Positions 33,621 through 45,877 of a stretch of DNA of 64,000 nt are shown piece after piece. The position numbers were made by a program, and so were the translations under genes. The stretch covers positions 54,758,104-54,822,103 of the forward strand of contig CM060107.1 in the NCBI GenBank assembly GCA_030522415.1, given 5' to 3'. Source of the stretch: Channallabes apus (lineage: Eukaryota > Chordata > Actinopteri > Siluriformes > Clariidae). The notes under the pieces are model-generated. The model ran no database searches. It had not been told where the DNA came from and saw nothing but the letters and a program-made list of their open reading frames with translations. Within the stretch, counting starts at the first letter, position 1; every line of letters begins with the position of its first letter.

Positions 33621-34089
33621 TACAACAACAACAATAACAACAATAGTGATAATAATAACAACTAAATCAACAATAACAACAATAATGATAATAACAACAC
33701 CAATAACAACAAAAATGATAATAATAACAAAATCAACAATAATGATAATAATAACAACAAAATCAACAATAACAACAAAATCAACAATAACAACAATAAT
33801 GATAATAATAACAACAAAATCAACAATAATGATAATAATAACAACAACAACAATAACAACAATAGTGATAATAATAACTAAATCAACAATAACAACAATA
33901 ATGATAATAACAACACCAATAACAACAAAAATTATAATAATAACAACAATAACAACAATAGTGATAATAATACCAACAAAATCAACAATGACAACAATAA
34001 TGATAATAATAACAACAACAACAACAATGGTGATAATAATAACAACTAAATCAACAATAACAACAATAATGATAATAATAACAACAACG

Positions 34090-34311
34090 TGTTGTTGACA
34101 CGAGTCGGCTCATCACGGTTTAGACCGCAGAGCCGACACACACACACAGACAGACACACACACACACAGACAGAGAGGCCGCAGGCGTGCGCGTGACCGG
34201 AGCCGTGACGCGGCGCTGACGGAGAGACGGAGAGACTTTGTTCCTCCCCGTGCGGAGGGGGCGGGGCTTCAGCTTGGTCCCGTTGTCAGGGAAGAGTCCA
34301 GTCGTTAGGGA

Positions 34312-34348
<37 letters not shown>

Positions 34349-34453
34349 TGTCCGTCTTTGTGGCGTGAGTGAGTGAGTGAGTGAGTGTGTGTGAGCTGTT
34401 TTTCCTGTGTTCTGACCTGCAGTAGTAATCAGAGTAATAATGCGGGACGCGAC
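34090..34453 (+). promoter_or_regulatory. CpG-rich promoter and 5' UTR of arhgap18
   Basis: G+C- and CpG-rich sequence begins abruptly where the triplet array ends. A GC box (GGGGCGGGGC, 34257-34266) suits Sp/KLF binding. No TATA box is obvious. (GT)n lies at 34316-34346 and a (GTGA)n run at 34364-34385, within the probable 5' UTR. Transcription start is not determined. Confidence 0.65.
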
Positions 34454-37400
34454 ATGAATCGGCAGCAGCACGCGCAGGGTGTCGTTCTGACCGGCTACAT
34501 CAGTAACACCGAGTGTTTCTCCGCCCCGCCGCCGCCGCAGCCGCCGCCGCACAGGAGCTCCGGGGACGAGGCTCCGGCACTGAGGTGAGACCGACTCCTC
34601 GGGAATTAACCTTATTTATGGCGAGCAAAGTCCCACTCCTGTGCAGCAGCAGCTCCGTCTGTCTGTGTGTGTGTGATCGAGTCCCGGGGAGGAGACACAG
34701 GAGACCGGGCTCCGCTATACACGGACTACTCAATAAGAACAATGGGGTTATTTATATACATATATATATATATATATATATACTATAAATATATAAATAT
34801 ATATCATCATCATCATCATAGTCTTCATCACACACTCACACCAGGAGCCGGTCCATACAGACAAAAAGACCAGCTCAGGGTCGAGTACTGTGGGTTAGCA
34901 CTGTCGCCTCACACCTCCAGGGGCTGGGTTCGATTCCCAGCTTGGGGTCTGTGTGCATGGTGGTTTGTACTGGATGTTCTCTCTGTGCTCGCTGGGTTTC
35001 CTCCAGGTTTCCTCCCACAGGCCAAAGACATGCAGATTCATCTAAATGGTGTTGAATGTTGACCCGGAGGTCTAGACTATAGATAGATAGCTGGATGGAT
35101 GGTGGTATTTAATGTGGTGGTGTTAAAGTATGTGAGTGTAGTGTTTTTAATGCAGTGGTGTCAGAGTGTTTTCAAGCAGTGTAGTATTTAACTGAAGTAT
35201 TCAGTGGTGTCTGAGCGTTTTAGTATAGTGTAGTATTACTAATTCAGTGGTGTTGAAGTGTTTTAGTGTAGAGCAGGATTTAGTATAGCAGTGTTGAAGA
35301 GTAGTATTTAATTCAGGAAAGTGTTTTAAAATATTGCATTATTTTTAATTCAGTGGTGTTGAAGTGTTTTAGTATAGTGTAGTATTTAATATAGCAGTGT
35401 TGAAGTGTTTTAGAGTAATGTAGTATTTAGTATAGCAGTGTTGAAGTGTTTTAGAGTAATGTAGTATTTAATATAGCAGTGTTGAAGTGTTTTAGAGTAA
35501 TGTAGTATTTAGTATAGCAGTGTTGAAGTGTTTTAGAGTAATGTAGTATTTAATATAGCAGTGTTGAAGTGTTTTAGAGTAATGTAGTATTTAATATAGC
35601 AGTGTTGAAGTGTTTTAGAGTAGTGTAGTATTTAATATAGCAGTGTTGAAGTGTTTTAGAGTAATGTAGTATTTAGTATACCAGTGTTGAAGTGTTTTAG
35701 AGTAGTGTAGTATTTAGTATACCAGTGTTGAAGTGTTTTAGGGTAGTGTAGTATTTAGTATAGCAGTGTTGAAGTGTTTTAGAGTAGTGTAGTATTTAAT
35801 ATAGCAGTGTTGAAGTGTTTTAGAGTAGTGTAGTATTTAATATAGCAGTGTTGAAGTGTTTTAGAGTAATGTAGTATTTAATATAGCAGTGTTGAAGTGT
35901 TTTAGAGTAATGTAGTATTTAATATAGCAGTGTTGAAGTGTTTTAGAGTAATGTAGTATTCAATATAGCAGTGTTGAAGTGTTTTAGAGTAATGTAGTAT
36001 TTAATATAGCAGTGTTGAAGTGTTTTAGAGTAATGTAGTATTCAATATAGCAGTGTTGAAGTGTTTTAGAGTAATGTAGTATTTAATATAGCAGTGCTGA
36101 AGTGTTTTAGAGTAGTGTAGCATTTTTAATTGAGTGGTGTTTAGGTGTTTTAATGTATTAGTGTGCTGTTTAATGCAAGATTTGTGTGATGTAGTATTAA
36201 ATTCAGTGGTGTTGAAGTTTTATTGTGCAGTATTTAATTCAATATTGAAGCATTTCAGTGGAGTAATTAATGCAAGTGTTTTAGTGTATCCTATTATTTA
36301 ATTCAGTGGTTTAGTGTAGTGTAGCATTTAATAAAGTGCTTTTGAAGTATTTCTGTGCAGTATATTTATACATATGTATATTAATGTAAGCGGTAGAGAA
36401 TATAAGCAAAAAGCAAAGAGACATTTTAGTGATTAGTGCCTGTTAGTTTGCACCAAGGGACAGATATAGGATGTGGTTGGTGTGATGATGAAGGCATAAG
36501 TGTGTGAGTTCCAGCTGTGTTATTGTTGTGTTGGTTTAAACCACACCTCAGTGTTTGATTGTGATATAATCCCAAAACCAAAATACTGTGTAATAGCCAG
36601 TGGCAGTCATGTGGTATGGCAGAACCTGCTCCTGATGAAACTGATGAAGGGTTTAGGATAATAAGAATAGCTTTAGGACAAAGTGCAGGAAGTGTTGTAA
36701 ACTTGGTCCGAATCCACTGGTCATGGAGCAGCAGACGGGATCTGGTCAGTAACTGTACACCTGCTGTACACTGCCAGAAATACAGACACTAACGTGGGCT
36801 CTTCCTGCTTCTGTTCACTACGGATCTCTTATTGGGAAATGTTAAATATAAAAAAAACAATCCACAGAGTTTAGTGTAGAAGATGTCACTTGGTTTGCTT
36901 CCTGAGAGTCCCGGTTTCTCCGAGAGTGTAGAATGCCTTGAGGCACTTGTTATGTATTTCATGGTGTTAGATGAAAATAAGCCAAGCCAGGGTGGTGTGA
37001 TGGATCGCTTTTCTAATCCAGCACATTCCGGGTTTCATTCCTCTTATACCAGAGCATTGTTTACCACAACAATAGGTTTTGTCTGTTATTAAACAATTTC
37101 TCACGTGTGTTACAGCAGCTATGAACAGACATGAAAAGAAAACAAAAACAGCTTTTTATGTTCTCAAGAAACCACCAAAGTGTAAAACCTGATCCATCCT
37201 TAACTGAACTTAAAGTTACTGATGCTGGAGACTCCTTCCATCATGTTCTTCTTGTAGAAAATGTATTCCACATATCCTCGATTGTGCATTTTTAAAAATA
37301 GAACTGATGCATGTCAGGGTTGCCCCCTAGTGGCAGGAGGCTGCACCCACTTCATCCACTGAGGATCTTTGTACTTTGTCCTTCCCTGCCTAGCACTGTG

Positions 37401-38404
37401 CGACTAATTTGTCGTTTGTTATGTAATCCCCTGAGTTTCCTCAGTTCATTGTGTAGTATTTTGTCGTCATGGAGAGGTCCTGATCTTTGTTTAGATCATG
37501 TTTGTGCTAATTTGCGAAAGCTACCAGCCTCAGGTCTCTGTCTTAGGTGACGGTTCTACATTTGTGCTGTTAAAATGCATTTTAATAAATATATCGCCTG
37601 TATACTGTACATCAGGTGTACTTTATTAGAGCCAGGCGCATACCCGAGAACGTGCTGTTACTATGGAAACGCTAGCATTCTTCTTATTATAAGGGGACTA
37701 ATATAATCCGGCACTATTATCAGAGCTGCTGTGACAGAAAACGAATGAATGACTTCTAACCAATCAGAATGCAGAACTCAGCAGCTATGTGGGATAATAC
37801 ATCAGGCGTTAATACATCCTGCATGGCATTTTTATGGTGGTCCGGCCGTCATAGGCCTGAGCAGCGTTTAAGCTCCGTCCCATTTGGAAAGCAGCACACA
37901 GGAGTCTTCTGAGGTCCCTGGACGAAAAAACCAAAAAAATCTCCTGACTCTGATGATCACGAAGAGGAATAACAGGCTTTGACCATTTCACGGTTGTCAC
38001 GTTGGTATGAATGCAAATGAACGTTGATGAGCCGCAGGCCCGAGTTATTTACACACACCCTGTTGTTGTTTTTATATCGGCGATGGGACACAATGCGGCC
38101 TTTCTCCTCTCGGAGAGCAGGGCGAAACTCTACCGCAGATCGCCGGCAGCCTTTTGAAATCGGACGCTCCTGCCATTGTGCGCGTCTTCCTCCTGGAGCA
38201 GCAGCTGCCCGAGCGACCCTGATGTGGAGGCCGAGCATGATGTCGTCCGGGGGCTGATTTAGAGGGAAGCCCAGCTGAGGTTCTGTTTATTAAGCGTGTG
38301 TGACGTCGTTTCCCCAGCGGAGTGTTATTATGCGCAATTAAAGAGAATACGCTTCATTTAGCGCACATGCTCCTCCTGCCATTCAGTCTGTCCTGAAACA
38401 CACA

Positions 38405-38436
<32 letters not shown>

Positions 38437-40342
38437 ATGATTGGATGTTAAGGCTGTTGAGACACAACTGCTCATTAACATCACACACTTCATCTGTTAA
38501 ATCATTTACTGTATATAATCCTGCCGTCATTCACACTCTGATTACTATCATAAATCACGATAATAAATTCTGAAATGTGATTGCTCGGGCAGTTTATATT
38601 AAACACACTCCATCTGATACGTTATCAATCATTCAAAGGGGGTGTTCAAGTCAAACCGGGACTGAGGATGAGTAACTTGAGCAAGAGACGCACCTGTCAT
38701 GTGGGAACTGAACAGACAATCATCCACCAACACCACTTGCACGTTACAGTCCTGACCTCGCTCCAAGACATTTACACATGTCCGGGTTATTAAAGGAGTT
38801 CCTGGAAGGCCAGGGTTACTCCAGAGTACTTGATGGTGATCGTGAAACACTGGGATAAGTGCATTAATGTAGCAGGGGTTTATATAGAGAAATAAAGGGA
38901 GTTTTTACCATTTTGACTTTGGAGCAACATCTCATGCCGTGGCTGCAAACTAATTTCTAATGTCTCTTTAAATGTCTTATTAACATAACAAGGTGTTTGT
39001 GGACCATTCATGGATAGACTTTCATAGGTAAAGTTCTGGTCAAAAATCTTATTATGCATGATCAGTAATAATAATAATAGTTTTATAGTAATTAGAAACT
39101 TTAATTAATCCTTTTTAAAAAGGTGAAGCATTGCATTGACGATTACCGGAATGAGATTATGGGAATGGGATTATGGAAATGAGATTATGGGAATGAGGTT
39201 ATGGCAATGGGATTATGGGAATGGGATTATAGGAATTGGATTATGGAAATGAGATTATGGGAATGGGGTTATGGGAATGGGATTATGGGAATGAGATTAT
39301 GGGAATGGGATTATGGGAATGAGGTTATGGCAATGGGATTATGGGAATGGGATTATAGGAATTGGATTATGGAAATGAGATTATGGGAATGGGGTTATGG
39401 GAATGGGATTATGGGAATGAGATTATGGGAATGGGATTATGGGAATGAGATTATGGGAATGAGATTATGGGAATGGGATTAAGGGAATGGGATTATGGGA
39501 ATGAGGTTATGGGAATGAGGTTATGGGAATGGAATTAAGGGAATGAGATTATGGGAATGGGATTAAGGGAATGGGATTATGGGAATGGGATTATAGGAAT
39601 TGGATTATGGAAATGAGATTATGGGAATGGGGTTATGGGAATGGGATTATGGGAATGAGATTATGGGAATGGGATTATGGGAATGAGATTATGGGAATGA
39701 GATTATGGGAATGGGATTAAGGGAATGGGATTATGGGAATGAGGTTATGGGAATGAGGTTATGGGAATGGAATTAAGGGAATGAGATTATGGGAATGGGA
39801 TTAAGGGAATGGGATTATGGGAATGGGATTAAGGGAATGGGATTATGGGAATGGGATTATCCACCACTAACACCAAATGATGCTTTGTGAATATCAGACT
39901 GCACGCTGCAGAAAAGCCTCACTTACTGAACTGCTCCACTCTGTCTGGGTGCCAAAACTTTTCAGCCACGCTCAGACCCGCTTGTTCAGCTTGACAGATT
40001 CTCCAGTGTGTAATCAGAGCTTAAAACACCAAGGGGTTTCGCTGTACAGAAAATTGTTTTGGATGGAAAAAGTGCGATGGGGAAATTCTTTCCGATGTAA
40101 ACAGACGCACAGTCGGCGTGAGAGCGTGTCCAGACAAGTAAAACTACGTCTACACACACACACACACACAAAGATTCTCCAAGATGCCATAAAACCCGTC
40201 TTGCCTCGTGTCCTGTTCTTTAACTTCTCCATAAACTGCTGTGGAAGTCGGATTCTTTTCCTTCTTCTTGCGCCAATGTTGCTGTATACAGTAGATAGTT
40301 TGATAGTTAAAATTAAGGTAGTGCAGAACTGCAAGTGAAATA

Positions 40343-40381
<39 letters not shown>

Positions 40382-41700
40382 GCTCATGTATGCATGCATG
40401 TAAATTATTCGGCTTTGTGGAGTCGGTCAGTGTCTCAGAGAGTGTCTCCTGACACACACACACACACACACACACATAGCTTTAACACACATAGATAAAA
40501 AGAACCTAGTTGTAAACACAGTCATAAGTTTATGACATAAGGACTAACAATGCTGATCGGTGATTGGTTGTCAGAAGTAAATGCTGGTCAGTCAGTGGTT
40601 GTTGGGTTTGATGCTGATCAGTGATTGGTTGTCAGGAATAAATAAGGAGCGGCAATTAGTTATTAGAAATAAATACTAGTCAGTGATTTGTTGTAAGGAA
40701 TAAATCTGTGGTTGGTTATCAGGGTTGATGATGTTGGTGATTGATTGCCGGGAATAAATAGGGATCAGTGATTGGTCGACATGAATAAATAGGGATCAGT
40801 GATTGGCTGTCAGGAATAAATAGGGATCAGTGATTGGTCGACATGAATAAATAGGGATCAGTGATTGGTCGACATGAATAAATAGGGATCAGTGATTGGT
40901 CGACAGGAATAAATAGGGATCAGTGATTGGTCGACAGGAATAAATAGGGATCAGTGATTGGTCGACAGGAATAAATAGTGATCAGTGATTGGCTGACAGG
41001 AATAAATAGGGATCAGTGATTGGCTGACAGGAATAAATAGGGATCAGTGATTGGCTGACAGGAATAAATAGGGATCAGTGATTGGTCGACAGGAATAAAT
41101 AGTGATCAGTGATTGGTCGACATGAATAAATAGGGATCAGTGATTGGCTGACAGGAATAAATAGGGATCAGTGATTGGCTGACAGGAATAAATAGGGATC
41201 AGTGATTGGTCGACATGAATAAATAGGGATCAGTGATTGGCTGACAGGAATAAATAGGGATCAGTGATTGGCTGACAGGAATAAATAGGGATCAGTGATT
41301 GGCTGACAGGAATAAATAGGGATCAGTGATTGGTCGACAGGAATAAATAGGGATCAGTGATTGGCTGACAGGAATAAATAGGGATCAGTGATTGGTCGAC
41401 AGGAATAAATAGGGATCAGTGATTGGCTGACAGGAATAAATAGGGATCAGTGATTGGCTGACAGGAATAAATAGGGATCAGTGATTGGTGGACCAAAATA
41501 AATAGGGATCACTGATTGGCTGACAGGAATAAATAGGGATCAGTGATTGGTCGACTGGAATAAATGCTGATCAGGTTAAACACTGCTGCCTATGTAGAGA
41601 GCCTCGAAGCAAATTGCCAGCTGGGAGGATCATGGTGATACTGAGGCCTATTTCTGAATATAACACCAGGGTTGTAAATATATCATTGGATTGCACCCAA

Positions 41701-41759
<59 letters not shown>

Positions 41760-44700
41760 ACATGAACAATGGCTGGGCATTTTGCTGCACAAACAGCAGG
41801 AGACCGTGGGTAGAGCAAAGAGCATTCCATTCTCACTCTTCAGGTGTGTGTGTGTATGTGTGTGTGTGTGTGATCAGAAATGTCGTGTGTGTTACCGATA
41901 CCTTGCGGGTCCGCTGTGAGGAGAACGCAGACTCATTTTACATGAGCGACCTGGCAATCACCCTCATTGCTCTCTTCCTGTGTGAGTGTGTGTGTATCAA
42001 TGCACACCTGAACACACACACACACACACAAACACACACAAGCAGACACACAAGCAAACACGCTTCCTAGCTAAAGAAGTCCGAACAATGCAGGGGAAAC
42101 AAAAGAAGCTGAAGCTTTTACGTCAGATGGAAGTGACTCAAGTGGCTTGTTTTGTTCTTGTTGTTGCCATTAAAATGTAATAATAATAGTAATAATAATA
42201 ATAACTTATTAAACATCACACCGACTCATCTCTATAAAACCCTCCTTTGTTATCCTGAGCAGCGACGAACAGACAGCATATATAGTATTACACAATGTTT
42301 CCAGTTAAAGAACTTAACGATAATATCCTTTAAAACATTATCACCAGATATATACCAGATATATACCAAAATAACACGAGAATGTTCTCTTTAGACCCAG
42401 AAAACCTGACCGAGGCAACGCTAGTAGAAACCAAGTATTTCTTTTGCTAGGGTTAGGGTTAGGATTAGGGTTAGGATTAGGGTTAGGGTTAGGATTAGGG
42501 TTAGGGTTAGGACGCTCCATGATATATTAGTGACCAAACTGTAACCACTGAAGCAACTTATGCAGAACAGCCTCTAACATGATAGCTGGTATGTGCGCTG
42601 TTAGATGCATTTCACAGATAGGAAAATCTTCATCAGTCATGTCATGGTTCCTTCTTTCTTTTCCAGCGAATCTGTCGGCTCTTTTCATTCGTTATTCATT
42701 TCATGTTTTCTTTTTATTTCTTTATTGGTATTTCTCCTGCCATAGTAACAGTGACGGTGATTACAATATATTACACTGTTTTAAAACAAGTCACAGTCAC
42801 ATGATACATAATCCACCAATCTTAAGAGTGGAAAAAATAGCAGATTATTAATTAAGTATTTATTAGATTATTAGGTAAGTTGCTCGCACATGTCCATGAT
42901 CTTCTACATTGAAAGCAGTATACAAGCCCTCAAAACACTCGCGGTTTGTCTGATTCTGCCTTCTCAAGGTGAAGGGCGTCAATAAGGATATTTTATCAAG
43001 TCTCACAGGTAGCTGGTCATAACATGGAAGATATAAAAAAGACTGAAAGTGCAGTTAAGAAACTTTGTGTGAACATGAATGAACCCCTTAACTGATTGAC
43101 AGAACGACAGCACAGTGTGAGGACCAGCATAAGCGACACGTCACACCGAACCCAATCCAATGCAGTGCGTGCGAGCACCATGCACTTTACTAAACTCATA
43201 CCTTCTCCCTCGATAAATAGCATGGCTTTCAGTTCTGTTAAACTCTTTATAACAAAAGTATCACTTCCAGCACACTGTAATCAGGGATCTTCTGTTTGTA
43301 CCATTCTCTGGAACTATCGTCTGAACTAGAACAATACCATCTCGTCAATGCTGTTTTACACTTCCTGCCCTCCGGAGGGATATCGCACATTATAATAGTC
43401 ACGTGATTGCAAACAACCTATTCTCCTGATATTTTTAACAGCTGTGTGAAAGAGCAAGCTGTAAGAAATCACGGGGTATCAGCACACCACTAACTCTAAA
43501 AGTATTGTTTAGTTAATGTCAGAAATGAGGTCAGAAATAGTCACAGAGTTATCGTTTTCATTCAGATTGCCACGCGGTATCATGGAATATGTAGAAGGTG
43601 TACAGAGATTAGCCATAACATCGACATCGCATAAGATTAACACTCAGTTATATACCAACAAACTGGTGACATACACCCAAGGGCTCACCCACGCACACGG
43701 GGACCGAAGCCCGGCTTGTCCGGGTCCAATCCCGCGGAAAAGTCAATGCTGGCAACAATAGCAAGGCACCAGAACACCCAGTGCACCACAACCTGCCGCA
43801 CATGGAGTCTCCAAACTCACCTCCACGACTCGTTTGTCCTCACTCAGTTACATTTGTATCCCTCCCCCTCCTTCATTCGAGCAATTCATTTAAATTTCTT
43901 TGTGACAGCTTTTCTGCAATGCTTATGTCCTCTCTGTCCTCTCGCAGTCGAAAGCCGGCTCAGTATAATGCACAGCGGACGCGAGCAGCAACAGTGGGCA
44001 GCAAGCCGTCGCACCAGCGTTGCAGCTCTCAGGACTCGCTGGACGACTTGGCCATGGACGACTACTGGAAGGAGATGGAGATCATCCAGCACAGCGGAGA
44101 CGCCGAGCCTCACGATGAGGTGCAGCTCAAAGTAGCCGATGGTGAGGACACGTTTCTTTTGCTAACACATTTACAAGGATGCTTACAACTGAATCACAGT
44201 CAGTCCATATCATATGGTCTGACTCTGTTATTTAATACATATATTATTCCATGTATATTTTTTGTACATTAGACGATAGTAGCTAGAAGGTCATTTATTA
44301 AAATAGCATAATATAGTGCATCCTGTCACCAGTGCTTTTGTTCTCTGAGTGTGGGAACCTAATTTATTGATATAATTTAGTGTATTTTATGGGATTAAGT
44401 GTGCCGACTTAAGCCTTAATGTGAATTGTTTTTGTTGGGACTAAAAATAATAGTCATAAAGCACAGGAAGTAGCCATATAATATTAAATAAACCCACTCC
44501 AGGAAGTGGAAGCTGCGACTTCCTTACAGCAGGAAACGGGAGAAAGATCTGTGTTTTAACACCCCTGTGATGTGATTCATGTCCAACTGTTGCTAAGGTA
44601 CAGTAAATTTTTCACGTTTATTAATCCCAATTCCTGCTGACTCAGTGTAGTTAAAGGTGCATTAAGCAGGATTAGTTGAGATTAGTGCACTAGCGGTAGA

Positions 44701-45839
44701 GTATTATAAAACTCTTGTTTTTCTTTTACTTGTGTTTTCCATCTCCAGGTCCTGGTCTTGTACACAAAGCCACACCTTGAGACTATACGCCAATACGTCA
44801 GTTAGGACAGTGGTGGTGATGGTAAAGTTAGGCCATTCTACTGCTCAGTAGCTGGGTTAACAGTATAAACACCCCCCTCCCTCCGTCCTTATTATCACTG
44901 TAATGATCTAATACGGTAAAGGTTGTTCATACCACCGTTTCATACAGACTTGTGTTTTGACACTGTAGTGGAGGAACGTCTCTTATTCTAATTCAAACTT
45001 ATCACACAACTTTAGAATCAACACTAAAATTAGCTAAAAGTCTGAAGCATGTTTGGGAGCTCAGCAGACTTAGCCATTCTGAGAGGGGGCAGGGTGAAGA
45101 GGCTTTGGGGGTGTGTCTATAAAAGGATGGACACAAAGAACCCTTCAGAACTAGAATGCATTTTTTAGAATGTCGTTCTTGTATTTATGATACTTTACTT
45201 TATTTTCTGTTAGAGGGCGAGCAGGAAGAGGCGTGGCTAATGGAGGCCGGTCTTGCCACGCTGTTTGACGAGTCCGCGTCAGACGACGACGATGGCAAGG
45301 TCCTACTGTCCACCCTCACGCGCACGCAAGCCGCTGCCGTCCACAAGCGACTGGAGACGCTGCGCAAACGCGCCAAACCCCACAGCGTCCCCGACGTCAG
45401 GGACATCTTCAAACCCCAGGACACCAAGGTCAGGGTCCAGCAGGTCAAAGGTCATCATCCTGAGACGTTCAAGGATAATTTGATAATCGTAGAGTGCAAC
45501 AGATATGTAGGCTAAAAAGACACATAAGGAAGAATAAACGATAAATACAAAAAGCAAATAGCAAAGTAAATAATTCCTATAGTAAAAGTTATCTTTTTGT
45601 TTCCTTTTTAGTACCATTGAGTACCTTTTAAACACACTCTTGTTTCAGAGACATATAATTAAAGAATTAAAAAAAAATTTCCTCATTTAATTTTGTTAAA
45701 TTTCTCATCTTTTTCTTTCTTTTTGTTAGGATGACGAGGCGAAGTCCAGAGGAGGAAGTGAAAACACAAAAAAGGAAGAAGAAAGCTCATCTGGTATATT
45801 GCTGAGCCTTAAAAGTTCAATACTGACCTTTTATATACC

Positions 45840-45877
<38 letters not shown>

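Larger units (their letters stand above)
30680..33717. repeat. Tandem duplication of a 1519-bp unit (array plus SINE)
   Basis: Landmarks recur at a constant offset of 1519 bp: the AACCACAAC motif at 30750 and 32269, and TATACCGCT at 31742 and 33261. The two copies look identical where compared, including the whole SINE. Similarity begins near 30681 and ends near 33715, exactly two units. Confidence 0.88.
30157..34088. repeat. AAT/AAC/ATG trinucleotide-rich array, ~3.9 kb
   Basis: Imperfect AAC, AAT and ATG triplets in longer repeated motifs (ACAAAATCAACAATAATGAT and variants) run from 30157 to just before the arhgap18 promoter, with a gap at 30450-30660 and two SINE copies. Long open frames rich in Ile/Thr (plus strand) or Ile/Val (minus strand) are artefacts of the triplet period. 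Confidence 0.9.

Noticed and set aside
37310..37600. Solo LTR in arhgap18 intron 1
   Set aside because: Some LTR-like character (CCCCCTAGTGG, AATAAA) but no TG...CA ends, target duplication or matching copy in the window.
43690..43745. SINE or tRNA-like B-box (GGGTCCAATCCCG)
   Set aside because: An isolated motif with no head, body or tail; coincidence is likely.
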